The notes under the pieces are model-generated. The model saw only the letters and a list, made by a program, of their open reading frames with translations. It searched no databases and was not told the DNA's origin. Positions 18,054 to 26,542 of a stretch of DNA of 64,000 bases are shown here, in pieces. The position numbers and the translations under genes were made by a program. The stretch spans positions 62,001 through 126,000 of the forward strand of contig NZ_JAOEFX010000011.1 in NCBI RefSeq assembly GCF_025421775.1, read 5' to 3'. Source of the DNA: Paenarthrobacter aurescens (GTDB lineage Bacteria > Actinomycetota > Actinomycetes > Actinomycetales > Micrococcaceae). The stretch's first letter is position 1. Each line of letters starts with the position of its first letter.

Positions 18054-18554
18054 TCAGATTTCGTAGTCCAGCGGCGCCGGCTTGCTGTAGCCGCCGCTGT
18101 GGTAGAGCAGGGGAGTCCCGCCCTCGCCGACCTGGCCATCGATGACCTCGACCACCACCACGGCGTTGTTTTCGAACGACAGGCGCATCTGGATCTTTCC
18201 CACGAGCCAGCCGCTGACATCCTTGAGGATCGGCACGTCGTGGGGGCCCGGCTCCCAGTGGTCGCCTTCGAATCGGTCCCGGGTCCGTGCAAACCGATCA
18301 GCGAGTGCTTGGTTCTCGAGACCCAACATGTGGACGCCGATGTAGTCCGCGCCGGCGACGGCCGGCCAGGAACTGGAGCTTCTGGCCATGTTGAAGGTGA
18401 ACCGGGGTGGCTCGGCGGACAATGACGCCACGGACGTGGCGGTGAAGCCGAAGGGTTTCCCATTGAAGTTGACCGTGATGATGGCCACCCCGGCGGCGTG
18501 CCTGCGGAACATTTCCCGGAAAGTCTGTTCAAAGCCGGATGGTTCGCTTGCCAC
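18054..18554 (-). CDS. Flavin reductase-like domain protein
   Basis: This 166-aa protein matches the flavin reductase-like (FMN-binding split-barrel) family, with HAAGVAIITVNFNGKPFGFTATS at residues 19-41 and a PPRFTFNMARSSSSWP segment. Members reduce flavin with NAD(P)H, often for a partner monooxygenase, but no monooxygenase is adjacent. The start is GTG with AGGAG 10 bp upstream. It is convergent with dnaE, 7 bp between stops. The true substrate is unknown. Confidence 0.8.
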   Translation of the reverse strand: MASEPSGFEQTFREMFRRHAAGVAIITVNFNGKPFGFTATSVASLSAEPPRFTFNMARSSSSWPAVAGADYIGVHMLGLENQALADRFARTRDRFEGDHWEPGPHDVPILKDVSGWLVGKIQMRLSFENNAVVVVEVIDGQVGEGGTPLLYHSGGYSKPAPLDYEI

Positions 18555-18630
18555 GTGGGTTTTTCTCCTGGGATTGGGGGGCTGCGTCTCCCTTCAGGGT
18601 ATTCCTCCCGTGCTGTTGGCCCTTATTTTG

Positions 18631-18658
18631 TTGAGCCTGCATGAACCTTTGTTAATGT
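18631..18658 (+). promoter_or_regulatory. Promoter of membrane protein gene (leaderless)
   Basis: TTGAGC (18631-18636), a 16-bp spacer and TAATGT (18653-18658) precede the ATG at 18666 by 7 nt, predicting a leaderless or nearly leaderless transcript. This is one of the better -35/-10 pairs among the leaderless candidates. Confidence 0.5.
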
Positions 18659-18665
18659 GAGGTGT

Positions 18666-19199
18666 ATGACCGAGCCAACCGTGCACTTTCCAGCTGTCGC
18701 CGACCCGGCTCCGGCCTCTCGTCCCCGCCTTCCCAAGGAGGCCCTTTGGTTGGCTCTTCCGGCCGCTTCCGGGGTCCTTCTCGGTGTGTTCTGGTGGTTG
18801 CTTGCCCCGGGCGGACTCAACCTGGTCTCAGGCAACCCGGAGCTCGCGAATGCGGCCAACCCGGACTCCTGGCTTCCGCGGGACCTGGTCCTCGCAGCCT
18901 TGATGCTCTTGGCGGGGTGCTGTACGGGACTCGTGCTCGACGGAAAGTTGCAGGGACCCAGTGCCGGTCGTCGACTGGCGTTCGCTCTCCTTGGCGGCGC
19001 TGTGGGTGCCGTTCTCGCGTGGCTCGCCGGCTTGCTGGCCGCGCAATTGTTTGGGCCGGCTCCGGACCCTGCCCTTGGCCCTGGGTTCGGCTTTACACTC
19101 CGTTCCTATGCCGTGCTCGTCTTATGGCCAGCTGCCATCGCGTTCATCACTTTCGTTCTGGCGCTGTTCGGGGTTCTCTCCAGGAAGCCCGTAAAATAG
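18666..19199 (+). CDS. Four-helix integral membrane protein, unknown function
   Basis: This 177-aa protein has four hydrophobic segments at about residues 27-50, 74-94, 104-131 and 146-169, with a Pro-rich N-terminal tail. It resembles uncharacterised actinobacterial membrane proteins of the DUF2567 type, but I cannot confirm the family. A parallel frame from 18662 is open too, but gives an Arg/Gly-rich non-membrane protein and is rejected. The ATG at 18666 is chosen for its spacing to the promoter. It ends 4 bp before hisD. Confidence 0.65.
   Translation: MTEPTVHFPAVADPAPASRPRLPKEALWLALPAASGVLLGVFWWLLAPGGLNLVSGNPELANAANPDSWLPRDLVLAALMLLAGCCTGLVLDGKLQGPSAGRRLAFALLGGAVGAVLAWLAGLLAAQLFGPAPDPALGPGFGFTLRSYAVLVLWPAAIAFITFVLALFGVLSRKPVK
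19192..19197 (+). promoter_or_regulatory. Leaderless -10 box of hisD
   Basis: TAAAAT ends exactly 6 nt before the hisD GTG at 19204. It overlaps the end of the upstream gene. No good -35 is visible; hisD may also be read from the upstream promoter. Confidence 0.5.
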
Positions 19200-19203
19200 C
19201 TGG

Positions 19204-20565
19204 GTGACCACTTCTTCGGATACCTCCGTCCCCACCGCCGCCCTCGATTTCCGGAGCATCGACTTCCGGGGCCGCCATCTTTCGTTGGCGGAACTGCGTG
19301 CCGCAGTGCCCAGGGCCCGTCATCAGACCATGGCCGATGCGGAGCAGAAGGTCCTGGACATCATCACCGCTGTACGGAGCAAGGGTTTTGCCGCATTATC
19401 CGAGTTGGCAAAGACCTTCGACGGCGTGGATCAGTCGCACCCGCGCGTTCCTGCGGAAGCACTCACCCGTGCCTTGGCCGAACTCGAACCTGAGGTCCGC
19501 GCGGCGCTGGAGGAGTCGATCAGCCGTGCCCGGCAATTTGCCGACCGGCAGCGGCCGGCAAACGTGGACGTCGCTTTGGCCGACGGCGCCGTGGTTAGCC
19601 AGAACTGGATTCCGGTGGGCCGTGTTGGGCTTTATGTTCCCGGCGGGCTTGCTCCGTTGGCATCTTCTGTGATCATGAACGTGGTACCAGCAGTGGCGGC
19701 CGGCGTGGAGTCCATCGCACTGGCTTCTCCTCCGCAGAAGAACTTCGGGGGCCTTCCACACCCCACCATCCTCGCGGCCGCAAAGCTTTTGGGCATCGAC
19801 GAGGTTTACGCCATTGGTGGCGCGCAGGCCATTGTGTCCTTCGCCTATGGCATCCCTGGATCAGGGGAAGAACTGGCCATCGAACCAGTGGACGTTGTCA
19901 CGGGTCCCGGCAACATCTTCGTGGCTACTGCCAAGAGGCTGGTGAAGGGCGTGGTGGGCATCGACTCGGAAGCCGGAACTACCGAGATCGCCATCCTCGC
20001 CGACTCCACGGCACAAGCTCCGCTCGTAGCAGCAGACCTCATCAGCCAGGCTGAGCATGATCCCAAAGCAGCTTCGGTCCTGGTGACGGACTCTGCTGAC
20101 CTGGCTGACGCCGTCGTGGTTGAACTGGCGCGGCAAGCTGCCGCCACCAAGCACAGCGCCCGGGTTCTGGAGGCGTTGTCCGGTCCGCAGTCCGGCGTGG
20201 TGCTGGTGGATGACCTTGAGCAGGGCATCGCGGTCTGCAATGCCTACGCGGCGGAACACCTTGAGATCATGACGGCGGACGCAGCGGCCGTTGCGTCGCG
20301 GATCCGCAACGCCGGAGCGATCTTCGTGGGCGACTACAGCCCCGTCAGCCTTGGGGACTATTGCGCCGGTTCCAACCACGTTCTGCCCACCAGCGGGACG
20401 GCCGCCTTCTCATCGGGGCTGAACGTCACCACGTTCTTGCGTGCCGTGCAGGTCATCAACTACAACCGTGAGGCGCTGGAACAGGTCAGCGGCCACATCG
20501 TTAGTTTGTCGGGCGCCGAAGACCTCCCTGGCCATGGCGACGCGGTTCGGATCCGCTTCGCGTAG
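19204..20565 (+). CDS. hisD: HisD, histidinol dehydrogenase
   Basis: HisD (453 aa) catalyses the last two steps of histidine synthesis, L-histidinol to L-histidine, using 2 NAD+ and zinc. Signatures include GRVGLYVPGGLAPLASSV near residue 140, DEVYAIGGAQAIVSFAYG near 200, VDVVTGPGNIFVATAK near 230, and AEHLEI, which carries the catalytic Glu-His, near 350. Other his genes are not adjacent downstream, where nrdR follows after about 170 bp. The GTG start lies 6 nt after a TAAAAT box. Confidence 0.96.
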   Translation: MTTSSDTSVPTAALDFRSIDFRGRHLSLAELRAAVPRARHQTMADAEQKVLDIITAVRSKGFAALSELAKTFDGVDQSHPRVPAEALTRALAELEPEVRAALEESISRARQFADRQRPANVDVALADGAVVSQNWIPVGRVGLYVPGGLAPLASSVIMNVVPAVAAGVESIALASPPQKNFGGLPHPTILAAAKLLGIDEVYAIGGAQAIVSFAYGIPGSGEELAIEPVDVVTGPGNIFVATAKRLVKGVVGIDSEAGTTEIAILADSTAQAPLVAADLISQAEHDPKAASVLVTDSADLADAVVVELARQAAATKHSARVLEALSGPQSGVVLVDDLEQGIAVCNAYAAEHLEIMTADAAAVASRIRNAGAIFVGDYSPVSLGDYCAGSNHVLPTSGTAAFSSGLNVTTFLRAVQVINYNREALEQVSGHIVSLSGAEDLPGHGDAVRIRFA

Positions 20566-20574
20566 GAGAGTCAA

Positions 20575-20612
20575 CCACTACATATAAGGGTGCCCACCAC
20601 TACATGTAGTAA
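20575..20612 (+). promoter_or_regulatory. Two NrdR-box-like sites upstream of nrdR
   Basis: CCACTACATATAAGGG (20575-20590) and CCACTACATGTAGTAA (20597-20612) each resemble the 16-bp NrdR box (consensus ACACWATATATWGTGT) and share their first eight bases. They are 22 bp apart start to start, about two helical turns. They lie just upstream of a TTGTCA / TAAACT promoter (20621-20626, 20645-20650; 18-bp spacer), suggesting NrdR autoregulation. The match is imperfect. Confidence 0.55.
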
Positions 20613-20650
20613 TTACACGCTTGTCATTAGGGTGTGGAGAACCGTAAACT

Positions 20651-20681
20651 GGTGCCGGAAGTGAATCTTCCGGCACCTTTT
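20651..20681 (+). terminator. Terminator hairpin between hisD and nrdR
   Basis: GGTGCCGGAAG (20651-20661) pairs perfectly with CTTCCGGCACC (20667-20677), followed by TTTT. It should stop transcripts coming from hisD. The putative nrdR promoter would initiate near 20657, inside the left arm, so nrdR mRNA would not form the full hairpin. Confidence 0.75.
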
Positions 20682-20739
20682 GCGTATCCGGCGTCCTGCC
20701 GGGTGTGACTTATGCCGGCGTTGTCAGGGGAGGCCCAGC

Positions 20740-21243
20740 GTGTATTGTCCGTTCTGCCGGAATCCCGACTCTCGTGTCGTAGACAGCCGTATGGCCGATG
20801 ACGGCTCGTCCATCCGTCGCCGCCGCCAGTGCCCCGAATGCGGACGGCGCTTTACCACGGTGGAAACCACCAGTCTTTCGGTTATCAAGCGCTCCGGTGT
20901 CGGGGAGCCGTTCAGCCGGATCAAGGTGATCAGCGGTGTTCGGAAGGCTTGCCAGGGGCGCCCGGTCACCGAGGACGATCTCGCCATGCTGGCCCAGGAA
21001 GTCGAAGAGAACATCCGTTCGTCGGGCGCAGCAGAAATCGATGCGCACGAGGTAGGCCTGGCTATTCTGGGTCCACTGCGGAAGCTCGATGAGGTGGCGT
21101 ACCTTCGCTTTGCCAGTGTCTATCAGGCTTTCGAATCCCTGGAAGACTTCGAGTCGGCGATCTCGTTGCTTCGTCATGAGGCAGAGGCTCACGCGAAGGC
21201 CGGCACCACAGAGGCCAAGGGTTCAGAAAAGAGCCAACTTTAG
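20740..21243 (+). CDS. nrdR: NrdR, ribonucleotide reductase repressor
   Basis: NrdR (167 aa) senses ATP/dATP and represses ribonucleotide reductase genes. The N-terminal zinc ribbon has CPFC (from residue 3) and CPEC with RRRRQCPECGRRFTT; an ATP-cone domain with SGVGEPFSRIKVISGVRKAC follows. The frame is open upstream, but the GTG at 20740 gives the canonical MYCPFC start with GGGGAGG upstream. No nrd structural genes are in the window. NrdR-like boxes upstream suggest autoregulation. Confidence 0.95.
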   Translation: MYCPFCRNPDSRVVDSRMADDGSSIRRRRQCPECGRRFTTVETTSLSVIKRSGVGEPFSRIKVISGVRKACQGRPVTEDDLAMLAQEVEENIRSSGAAEIDAHEVGLAILGPLRKLDEVAYLRFASVYQAFESLEDFESAISLLRHEAEAHAKAGTTEAKGSEKSQL

Positions 21244-21245
21244 CT

Positions 21246-21285
21246 CCGGTGGCGGCGGCGGAGGGGAAGCCGCAGCCGCCACCGG
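21246..21285. terminator. Hairpin between nrdR and the SDR gene
   Basis: CCGGTGGCGGC (21246-21256) pairs perfectly with GCCGCCACCGG (21275-21285) in the 55-bp gap between convergent genes. There is no clear T-tract on either strand, but position and stability suggest a bidirectional terminator. Confidence 0.45.
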
Positions 21286-21298
21286 CACCACATCAGTT

Positions 21299-22066
21299 CT
21301 ACCGTCCGCCGGAGACTGGGAGCACTGCCCCGGTGATGTAGCCGGCCTCACTCGACATCAACCACAACACCGCCGCCGCGACCTCTTCAGGTTCAGCTCC
21401 CCGCCCCATGGGGATGGTCGGGTTCAGTCTTTCCACACGGTCCGGCATACCTGCTGCCGCGTGGAGTCCGGTATTGGTGCTTCCCGGGGCCACCGCGTTG
21501 ACCCTTATGCCCTGCTGTGCCACTTCTGCCGCCAAACCCACCGTGAGGACATCCACGGCTCCCTTGGTGGCAGCGTAATGGACCCAAGTCCCTGGAGAGC
21601 CGGCCTTGGTGGCGGTAGACGATATATTGACGATGGACCCACCGCTGCCGCCGTTCCCGGTTGAAAGACGGCGGGCAGCTTCCTGGCACATGAAAATCAT
21701 TCCGGCCACATTGACGTCAACAACCCGTTGGACTGTCTCGGCCGGCACGTCCACCAGTGGGCCGATCAGGTTGCCGGTGATGGCCGCGTTGTTGACCACG
21801 GCGGTCAGGGGACCCCAGCCCGTGGATTCGTCGAACAAGCGCACGACGTCGTCGGGCCGGCTCACGTCGGCCTGCACAGCCCATGCCCGGCCACCTTGCG
21901 CCAGAATGTCACTGACTACTTTTTGGGCGCCCTCGGAGTCCGTGGAGTAGTTAACGACAACGCCGTAACCGGCGCGGGCAGCAGCGTAAGCCACGGCTGC
22001 ACCTATTCCCCGGCTTGCTCCCGTGACAATCGCTGTTCCGGGGCCGGGGATCGTTCCCTCCGCCAT
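21299..22066 (-). CDS. SDR-family oxidoreductase
   Basis: This 255-aa protein is a classical short-chain dehydrogenase/reductase. It has the NAD(P)-binding TGASRGIG at residues 16-23, NNAA, the catalytic Ser in NISSTATKAG, and the YAATK Tyr-Lys pair. The C-terminus YITGAVLPVSGGR is typical of FabG-like enzymes. The substrate is not predictable; a 3-oxoacyl or sugar dehydrogenase role is possible. The ATG at 22066 gives the standard N-terminus; the frame is open beyond it. It lies 7 bp after ppgK and is probably co-transcribed. Confidence 0.85.
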   Translation of the reverse strand: MAEGTIPGPGTAIVTGASRGIGAAVAYAAARAGYGVVVNYSTDSEGAQKVVSDILAQGGRAWAVQADVSRPDDVVRLFDESTGWGPLTAVVNNAAITGNLIGPLVDVPAETVQRVVDVNVAGMIFMCQEAARRLSTGNGGSGGSIVNISSTATKAGSPGTWVHYAATKGAVDVLTVGLAAEVAQQGIRVNAVAPGSTNTGLHAAAGMPDRVERLNPTIPMGRGAEPEEVAAAVLWLMSSEAGYITGAVLPVSGGR

Positions 22067-22073
22067 CCGGGAG

Positions 22074-22892
22074 CTACTTCGCGAGTTTGTGGTGCAAGGC
22101 GACTTCAAGCGCGGCGCCAACAATACCGGCGTCGTTCTTCAGCTTGGCCGTCACGATCTTGGTGCGCAGCTTGAGGTGGGGGAAGTACTCATCGGATCGT
22201 TTCGAGATGCCGCCGCCCACAATGAAGAGCTCGGGTGAGAACAGGAACTCAACGTGCTGGAGGTAACGGTTGAGGAGGACGCCGTACTCGTCCCAGCTCA
22301 GTCCGTCTCGTTCCCGGGCTACAGCAGAAGCCTTGGTCTCGGCGTCGTGTCCGTCTACCTCAAGGTGGCCCAGTTCGGCGTTGGGTACCAACTGCCCGTT
22401 GAAGATAAACGCTGATCCAATGCCCGTCCCCAGCGTGATCACCAGGACGGTACCGTCAACGCCTTCACCGGCGCCGTAGCGGGCTTCCGCCAAGCCTGCG
22501 GCGTCGGCGTCGTTGATGACCTCGACAGGACGGCCAAGGCGCTTGGTGAACGTGGCGTCGATGTCCGTGCCGAGCCAGGACTTGTCAACGTTCGCTGCCG
22601 AGTTGACCACGCCGTGCTGGATAATTCCGGGGAAGGTCACGCCTACCGGCGAATCTGCCGCGGGTGCGTCCGGACGGCTGGTTAGTTCTTCGACGATCTG
22701 GGCCACGACTTCGGCCACGGCTTCCGGGGTTGCGGGCTGCGGGGTGGGGACGCGGAAGCGGTCGCCAATCAGCTTGCCCTTCTTCAGGTCGACAATGCCG
22801 CCCTTGATGCCGGTGCCACCGATGTCGATACCGATCAGCGGTGCGTTCTTATGAGTCTTCTCATCCTTCTTGGACAATGCATTTCCGATCAT
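22074..22892 (-). CDS. ppgK: Polyphosphate glucokinase
   Basis: This 272-aa ROK-type kinase phosphorylates glucose using polyphosphate (and usually ATP). IGIDIGGTGIKGGIVD near residue 20 is the phosphate-binding loop. VEVINDADAAGLAEARYG carries the sugar-binding Asn-Asp, and VITLGTGIGSAFIFNGQLVPN is the second phosphate loop. The form IDIGGTGIKGG and the length match actinobacterial PpgK rather than ATP glucokinase. No clear ribosome site precedes the ATG, so the start could be a few codons further in. Confidence 0.88.
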   Translation of the reverse strand: MIGNALSKKDEKTHKNAPLIGIDIGGTGIKGGIVDLKKGKLIGDRFRVPTPQPATPEAVAEVVAQIVEELTSRPDAPAADSPVGVTFPGIIQHGVVNSAANVDKSWLGTDIDATFTKRLGRPVEVINDADAAGLAEARYGAGEGVDGTVLVITLGTGIGSAFIFNGQLVPNAELGHLEVDGHDAETKASAVARERDGLSWDEYGVLLNRYLQHVEFLFSPELFIVGGGISKRSDEYFPHLKLRTKIVTAKLKNDAGIVGAALEVALHHKLAK

Positions 22893-22949
22893 GGCAGGAG
22901 GGGATGGGCATGGCGCAGCCGCCCGGGCTGCATGTACCTTCCGAACAGC

Positions 22950-23828
22950 TCAGGGAAGGGTCAGGATTTCCGCGCCGGTCTCGGTGACCAGCAAGGTGTG
23001 TTCGAATTGGGCCGTGCGTTTGTGGTCCCTGGTGACGACTGTCCAGTCGTCGGACCACATATCCCATTCGATGGTGCCGAGGGTCAGCATGGGTTCAATG
23101 GTGAAGACCATGCCTGCCTCGATGACCGTGTTGTACGCCGGGGCTGCGTCGTAATGCGGAATGATGAGCCCTGTGTGGAAGGCCTCACCCACGCCGTGGC
23201 CAGTGAAGTCCCGCACCACGCCGTAGCCGAAGCGTTTGGCGTAGGACTGGATGGCACGGCCGATTACGTTGATTTCGCGGCCTGGGGCCACGGCCTTGAT
23301 GGCCCGGTTGAGCGACTCCTGCGTACGCTCAACCAGCAGACGGGATTCTTCATCCACGTCGCCAACCAGGAAAGTGTAATTTGTGTCCCCATGCACGCCG
23401 CCGATGAAAGCGGTGATGTCGATGTTCAGGATGTCGCCGTCCTGCACCACGGTGGAGTCCGGGATGCCGTGGCAAATGACCTCGTTGAGGGAGGAACACA
23501 GGGACTTGGGAAAGCCCCTGTAGCCAAGAGTGGACGGGTATGCCTTGTGGTCCAGGAGGAACTCGTGCCCAACCTTGTCCAGTTGGTCCGTAGTGACTCC
23601 CGGCTGGATGTGCTTGCCGACCTCGACGATGGCCTGTGCCGCGATTTTGCCGGCAATCCGGATTTTCTCAATGGTCTCCGCGGACTTCACCTCTGAGCCG
23701 GTGAACTTGGCGGGTGCCTTCTTGCCGACGTACTCGGGCCGGGGGATCGACGCGGGGACGGCGCGTTCAGGGCTGATGGTTCCCGGGGTGAGGGCGCCAA
23801 TGGGTGCGGTCGAAGCAAGAGAAGGCAT
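22950..23828 (-). CDS. map: Methionine aminopeptidase, type I
   Basis: MAP (292 aa) removes initiator Met from nascent proteins. It has an N-terminal extension of about 40 residues (RPEYVGKKAP), as in actinobacterial MetAP type Ic, then the pita-bread fold. Metal ligands are visible: the Asp pair in ILNIDITAFIGGVHGDTNYTF, His in FTGHGVGEAFH, and Glu in FTIEPML and QFEHTLLV. I chose the ATG at 23828 because a TATGAT box lies exactly 6 nt upstream; the frame extends eight codons beyond it. Confidence 0.94.
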   Translation of the reverse strand: MPSLASTAPIGALTPGTISPERAVPASIPRPEYVGKKAPAKFTGSEVKSAETIEKIRIAGKIAAQAIVEVGKHIQPGVTTDQLDKVGHEFLLDHKAYPSTLGYRGFPKSLCSSLNEVICHGIPDSTVVQDGDILNIDITAFIGGVHGDTNYTFLVGDVDEESRLLVERTQESLNRAIKAVAPGREINVIGRAIQSYAKRFGYGVVRDFTGHGVGEAFHTGLIIPHYDAAPAYNTVIEAGMVFTIEPMLTLGTIEWDMWSDDWTVVTRDHKRTAQFEHTLLVTETGAEILTLP

Positions 23829-23834
23829 AGATTG

Positions 23835-23840
23835 ATCATA
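23835..23840 (-). promoter_or_regulatory. Leaderless -10 box of map
   Basis: On the minus strand TATGAT ends exactly 6 nt before the map ATG at 23828, predicting a leaderless mRNA. The -35 is not evident. Confidence 0.5.
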
Positions 23841-23936
23841 TAAGGCGCACAAGAGACGTAAGTAACAAAGCGTGGCTGGGTTCCCGTGACCCCGCCAACG
23901 TTACGCGCCCAGTGGCCCGAGGACCGAGGAGGAGAC

Positions 23937-24101
23937 GTGACGGAGTACTGGTACAACGTCAAGACGCACGAGATCGAAGAGGACGCCATGTCCGATTGGA
24001 CCCAGCTGATTGGCCCCTATAAAACCAGGGAAGAAGCCGAGCACGCCTTGGAAAAGGTCAAAGCACGCAATGATGCCTGGGACGCCCAGGACGACGACTA
24101 G
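23937..24101 (+). CDS. Small SPOR-like protein, unknown function
   Basis: This 54-aa acidic protein begins MTEYWYNVKTHEIEEDA. The pattern YWYNVKT, then GPYKTREEAEHALEKVKARN, resembles a single short SPOR-type peptidoglycan-binding repeat or similar beta-alpha unit, but there is no signal peptide. GAGGAGGAG precedes the GTG. It is conserved-looking and tightly packed: its stop shares the CTAG with the panB stop on the other strand. Function unknown. Confidence 0.7.
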   Translation: MTEYWYNVKTHEIEEDAMSDWTQLIGPYKTREEAEHALEKVKARNDAWDAQDDD

Positions 24102-25003
24102 AAGGAGTGTTCCGGTCCGGGGAATTGCCCGGACCGGACATCCTCACCGTAGGCCGCCGCGGCATCACTCAGTGTGGCGCGAAGGTTTGCGTACTGCTTG
24201 ACGAACTTGGCCATTTTGCCGCCCCGCAAACCGGCCATGTCCTGCCACACGAGCACTTGGCCCGTGGTGCTCTTGCCAGCCCCGATGCCTACGGTCGGGA
24301 CGCGCAGGGCGGCGTCCACTGCAGCGGCCGTTTCTGCCGGAACCATTTCCATGAGGACGCTGAATGCCCCGGCGTCCTGCAGGGCGAGGGCATCGTCCAC
24401 GAGTCGCTGGGCGTCATCGCCGCGACCTTGGACGCGGTACCCGCCCAGGGAGTGTTCGCTTTGCGGCGTGAACCCGATGTGGGCCATCACGGGGATGCCG
24501 GCTTGGACCATGGCGCGGACTGTGTCCGCGTAATACGCGGTGCCTTCGATCTTGACGGCATGCGCCAGTCCTTCTTTAAGGAACCTGACGCCGGTAGCTA
24601 CTGCCTGGCCGGGAGAAACCTCGTAGCTGCCGAAAGGCAGATCCGCCACGATCAATGCACGTTTGGCTGCCCTGCTCACTGCCCGGGTCAGGGGAAGGAG
24701 TTCGTCCACGGTCACGGGAAGGCTTGTCTCGTTGCCAAACACGTTATTGGAAGCGGAGTCGCCCACCAGGAGGACTTCGATTCCGGCCTGGTCGAATATT
24801 TCCGCCGTGTACTGCTCGTAGGCAGTCAGCATCGCGAAGCGCCCGCCGTTGTCCTTGGCCTGCTGGAGGTGGTGGATCCTGACCCTGCTGATCGGCTTCC
24901 TGCCATCCGCCGGGGGCGCTGCGGCAGGTTCTGCGGGACCTGTGCCGTAGGGCGCGGGAACTTCGGCGGGCGTGGTGGAATCTGGAAGGTTGCTCGGGGC
25001 CAT
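24098..25003 (-). CDS. panB: PanB, ketopantoate hydroxymethyltransferase
   Basis: PanB (301 aa) converts 2-oxoisovalerate and methylene-THF to ketopantoate, the first step of pantothenate synthesis. The TIM-barrel core begins ISRVRIHHLQQAKDNGGRFAMLTAYEQYTAEI, and LLVGDSASNNVFG, HIGFTPQSEHSLGG and GIGAGKSTTGQVLVWQDMAGL are family signatures. An N-terminal Pro/Ala-rich extension of about 38 residues is typical of this genus. panC and panD are not adjacent. A TAGGCT box lies 6 nt before the ATG. Confidence 0.95.
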   Translation of the reverse strand: MAPSNLPDSTTPAEVPAPYGTGPAEPAAAPPADGRKPISRVRIHHLQQAKDNGGRFAMLTAYEQYTAEIFDQAGIEVLLVGDSASNNVFGNETSLPVTVDELLPLTRAVSRAAKRALIVADLPFGSYEVSPGQAVATGVRFLKEGLAHAVKIEGTAYYADTVRAMVQAGIPVMAHIGFTPQSEHSLGGYRVQGRGDDAQRLVDDALALQDAGAFSVLMEMVPAETAAAVDAALRVPTVGIGAGKSTTGQVLVWQDMAGLRGGKMAKFVKQYANLRATLSDAAAAYGEDVRSGQFPGPEHSF

Positions 25004-25009
25004 GGATAG

Positions 25010-25015
25010 AGCCTA
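25010..25015 (-). promoter_or_regulatory. Leaderless -10 box of panB
   Basis: TAGGCT on the minus strand ends exactly 6 nt before the panB ATG at 25003. No Shine-Dalgarno is present, consistent with a leaderless transcript. Confidence 0.5.
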
Positions 25016-25193
25016 AGCGGTGCCGACGACGCCTGCCACCAGTGTGCCCGGCGTCACGGAATGTAAACGCTGTGTTACGCGCAAGTACTGCTGCGGCATA
25101 AGCACCGATCTCTTAGTAGAGTGAAGGCTGAGCTGTCGTGGCTTCACACCATTGGAACCAGCGGCATGGACACTGAATCGGAAAAGAGGCCCT

Positions 25194-26534
25194 ATGGACC
25201 GCCAGCAAGAGTTCGTTCTGCGGACGATCGAAGAGCGTGATGTGCGCTTCGTACGCTTGTGGTTCACCGACGTCGTAGGTTCCCTTAAATCGGTGGCGCT
25301 CGCGCCTGCTGAAGTTGAGGGTGCTTTCGAAGAAGGACTCGGCTTCGATGGCTCGGCCATCGAAGGCCTCGCCCGCGTGTTTGAGTCCGACATGCTGGCG
25401 CAGCCGGACCCGTCCACCTTCCAGATCCTGCCGTGGCGCGGTGAGACAGAGCAGACGTCACGGATGTTCTGCGATGTCCTGACTCCCGATGGTGAACCCT
25501 CCGCGGCAGATCCCCGCAACGTTCTGAAGCGGACGCTGGCCAAGGCTGCGGACATGGGCTTCACCTGCTACACCCACCCCGAAATCGAGTTCTACCTGCT
25601 CAAGTCCAAGGACCTCGGCACGGACGGCTCGCCCGTTCCCGTGGATGAAGGCGGCTACTTCGACCACGTTCCGGGCGGCGTGGCCCAGGACTTCCGCCGC
25701 ACGGCCGTCACCATGCTTGAATCCGTAGGCATCTCCGTGGAGTTCAGCCACCACGAAGCCGGCCCGGGCCAGAACGAGATCGACCTCCGTTACGCGGATG
25801 CCCTGCAAACCGCGGACAACATCATGACGTTCCGCACGGTCATCAAGGAAGTTGCCCTTCAGCAGGGCACGTACGCCACGTTCATGCCCAAACCGTTCAC
25901 CGACCACCCCGGTTCCGGCATGCATACCCACTTCTCCCTGTTCGAGGGCGACACCAACGCGTTCTTCGAAGCCGGTGCCGAGTTCCAGCTGTCCAAGACG
26001 GCACGCCAGTTCATCGCGGGAATCCTGAAGCACGCACCGGAGTTCACGGCGGTCACCAACCAGTTCGTGAACTCCTACAAGCGGCTCTGGGGCGGCGGGG
26101 AGGCTCCGAGCTACCTGAGCTGGGGCCACAACAACCGCTCTGCATTGGTCCGGGTTCCGCTTTACAAGCCCGGCAAGGGCCAGTCCGCACGCATCGAGTA
26201 CCGTGGCATCGACTCAGCCACCAACCCGTACCTGGCGTACGCAGTCCTGCTGGGCGCCGGCCTGAAGGGCATCGAGGAAGGTTACGAGCTTCCTGCTGCG
26301 GCCGAAGATGACATCTGGTCGCTCACCACCGCGGAGCGCAAGGCCATGGGGCACGCCCCGTTGCCGGCGAGCCTCCACGACGCCATCCGTGCGATGGAGG
26401 AATCAGAACTCGTTGCCCAGATCCTGGGCGAGCAGGTATTCGAGCACTTCCTGCGCAACAAGCGTGCAGAGTGGCAGGACTACCGCCTCCAGGTCACACC
26501 GTATGAGTTGCAGCGCAACCTCGGCATTCTGTAG
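25194..26534 (+). CDS. glnA2: GlnA2-type glutamine synthetase
   Basis: This 446-aa GS-I family enzyme ligates ammonia to glutamate. It has the GS N-terminal domain (WFTDVVGSLKSVALAP, LGFDGSAIEGLARVFESDM) and catalytic motifs SHHEAGPGQNEID, FMPKPFTDHPGSGMHTHFSLF and VPLYKPGKGQSARIEYRGID. The adenylylation loop is replaced by DIWSLTTAERKAMG with no Tyr, so it should escape GlnE control, unlike glnA1 in this window. The ATG at 25194 has AAAGAGG upstream. The glnA2-glnE pairing (9 bp apart) mirrors Rv2222c-Rv2221c in Mycobacterium tuberculosis. Confidence 0.93.
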   Translation: MDRQQEFVLRTIEERDVRFVRLWFTDVVGSLKSVALAPAEVEGAFEEGLGFDGSAIEGLARVFESDMLAQPDPSTFQILPWRGETEQTSRMFCDVLTPDGEPSAADPRNVLKRTLAKAADMGFTCYTHPEIEFYLLKSKDLGTDGSPVPVDEGGYFDHVPGGVAQDFRRTAVTMLESVGISVEFSHHEAGPGQNEIDLRYADALQTADNIMTFRTVIKEVALQQGTYATFMPKPFTDHPGSGMHTHFSLFEGDTNAFFEAGAEFQLSKTARQFIAGILKHAPEFTAVTNQFVNSYKRLWGGGEAPSYLSWGHNNRSALVRVPLYKPGKGQSARIEYRGIDSATNPYLAYAVLLGAGLKGIEEGYELPAAAEDDIWSLTTAERKAMGHAPLPASLHDAIRAMEESELVAQILGEQVFEHFLRNKRAEWQDYRLQVTPYELQRNLGIL

Positions 26535-26542
26535 GCGGGCCA

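Noticed and set aside
18662..19207. Alternative 181-codon frame overlapping the four-helix membrane protein
   Set aside because: It is Arg/Gly-rich without membrane helices; the other frame gives four clean helices and a fitting promoter.
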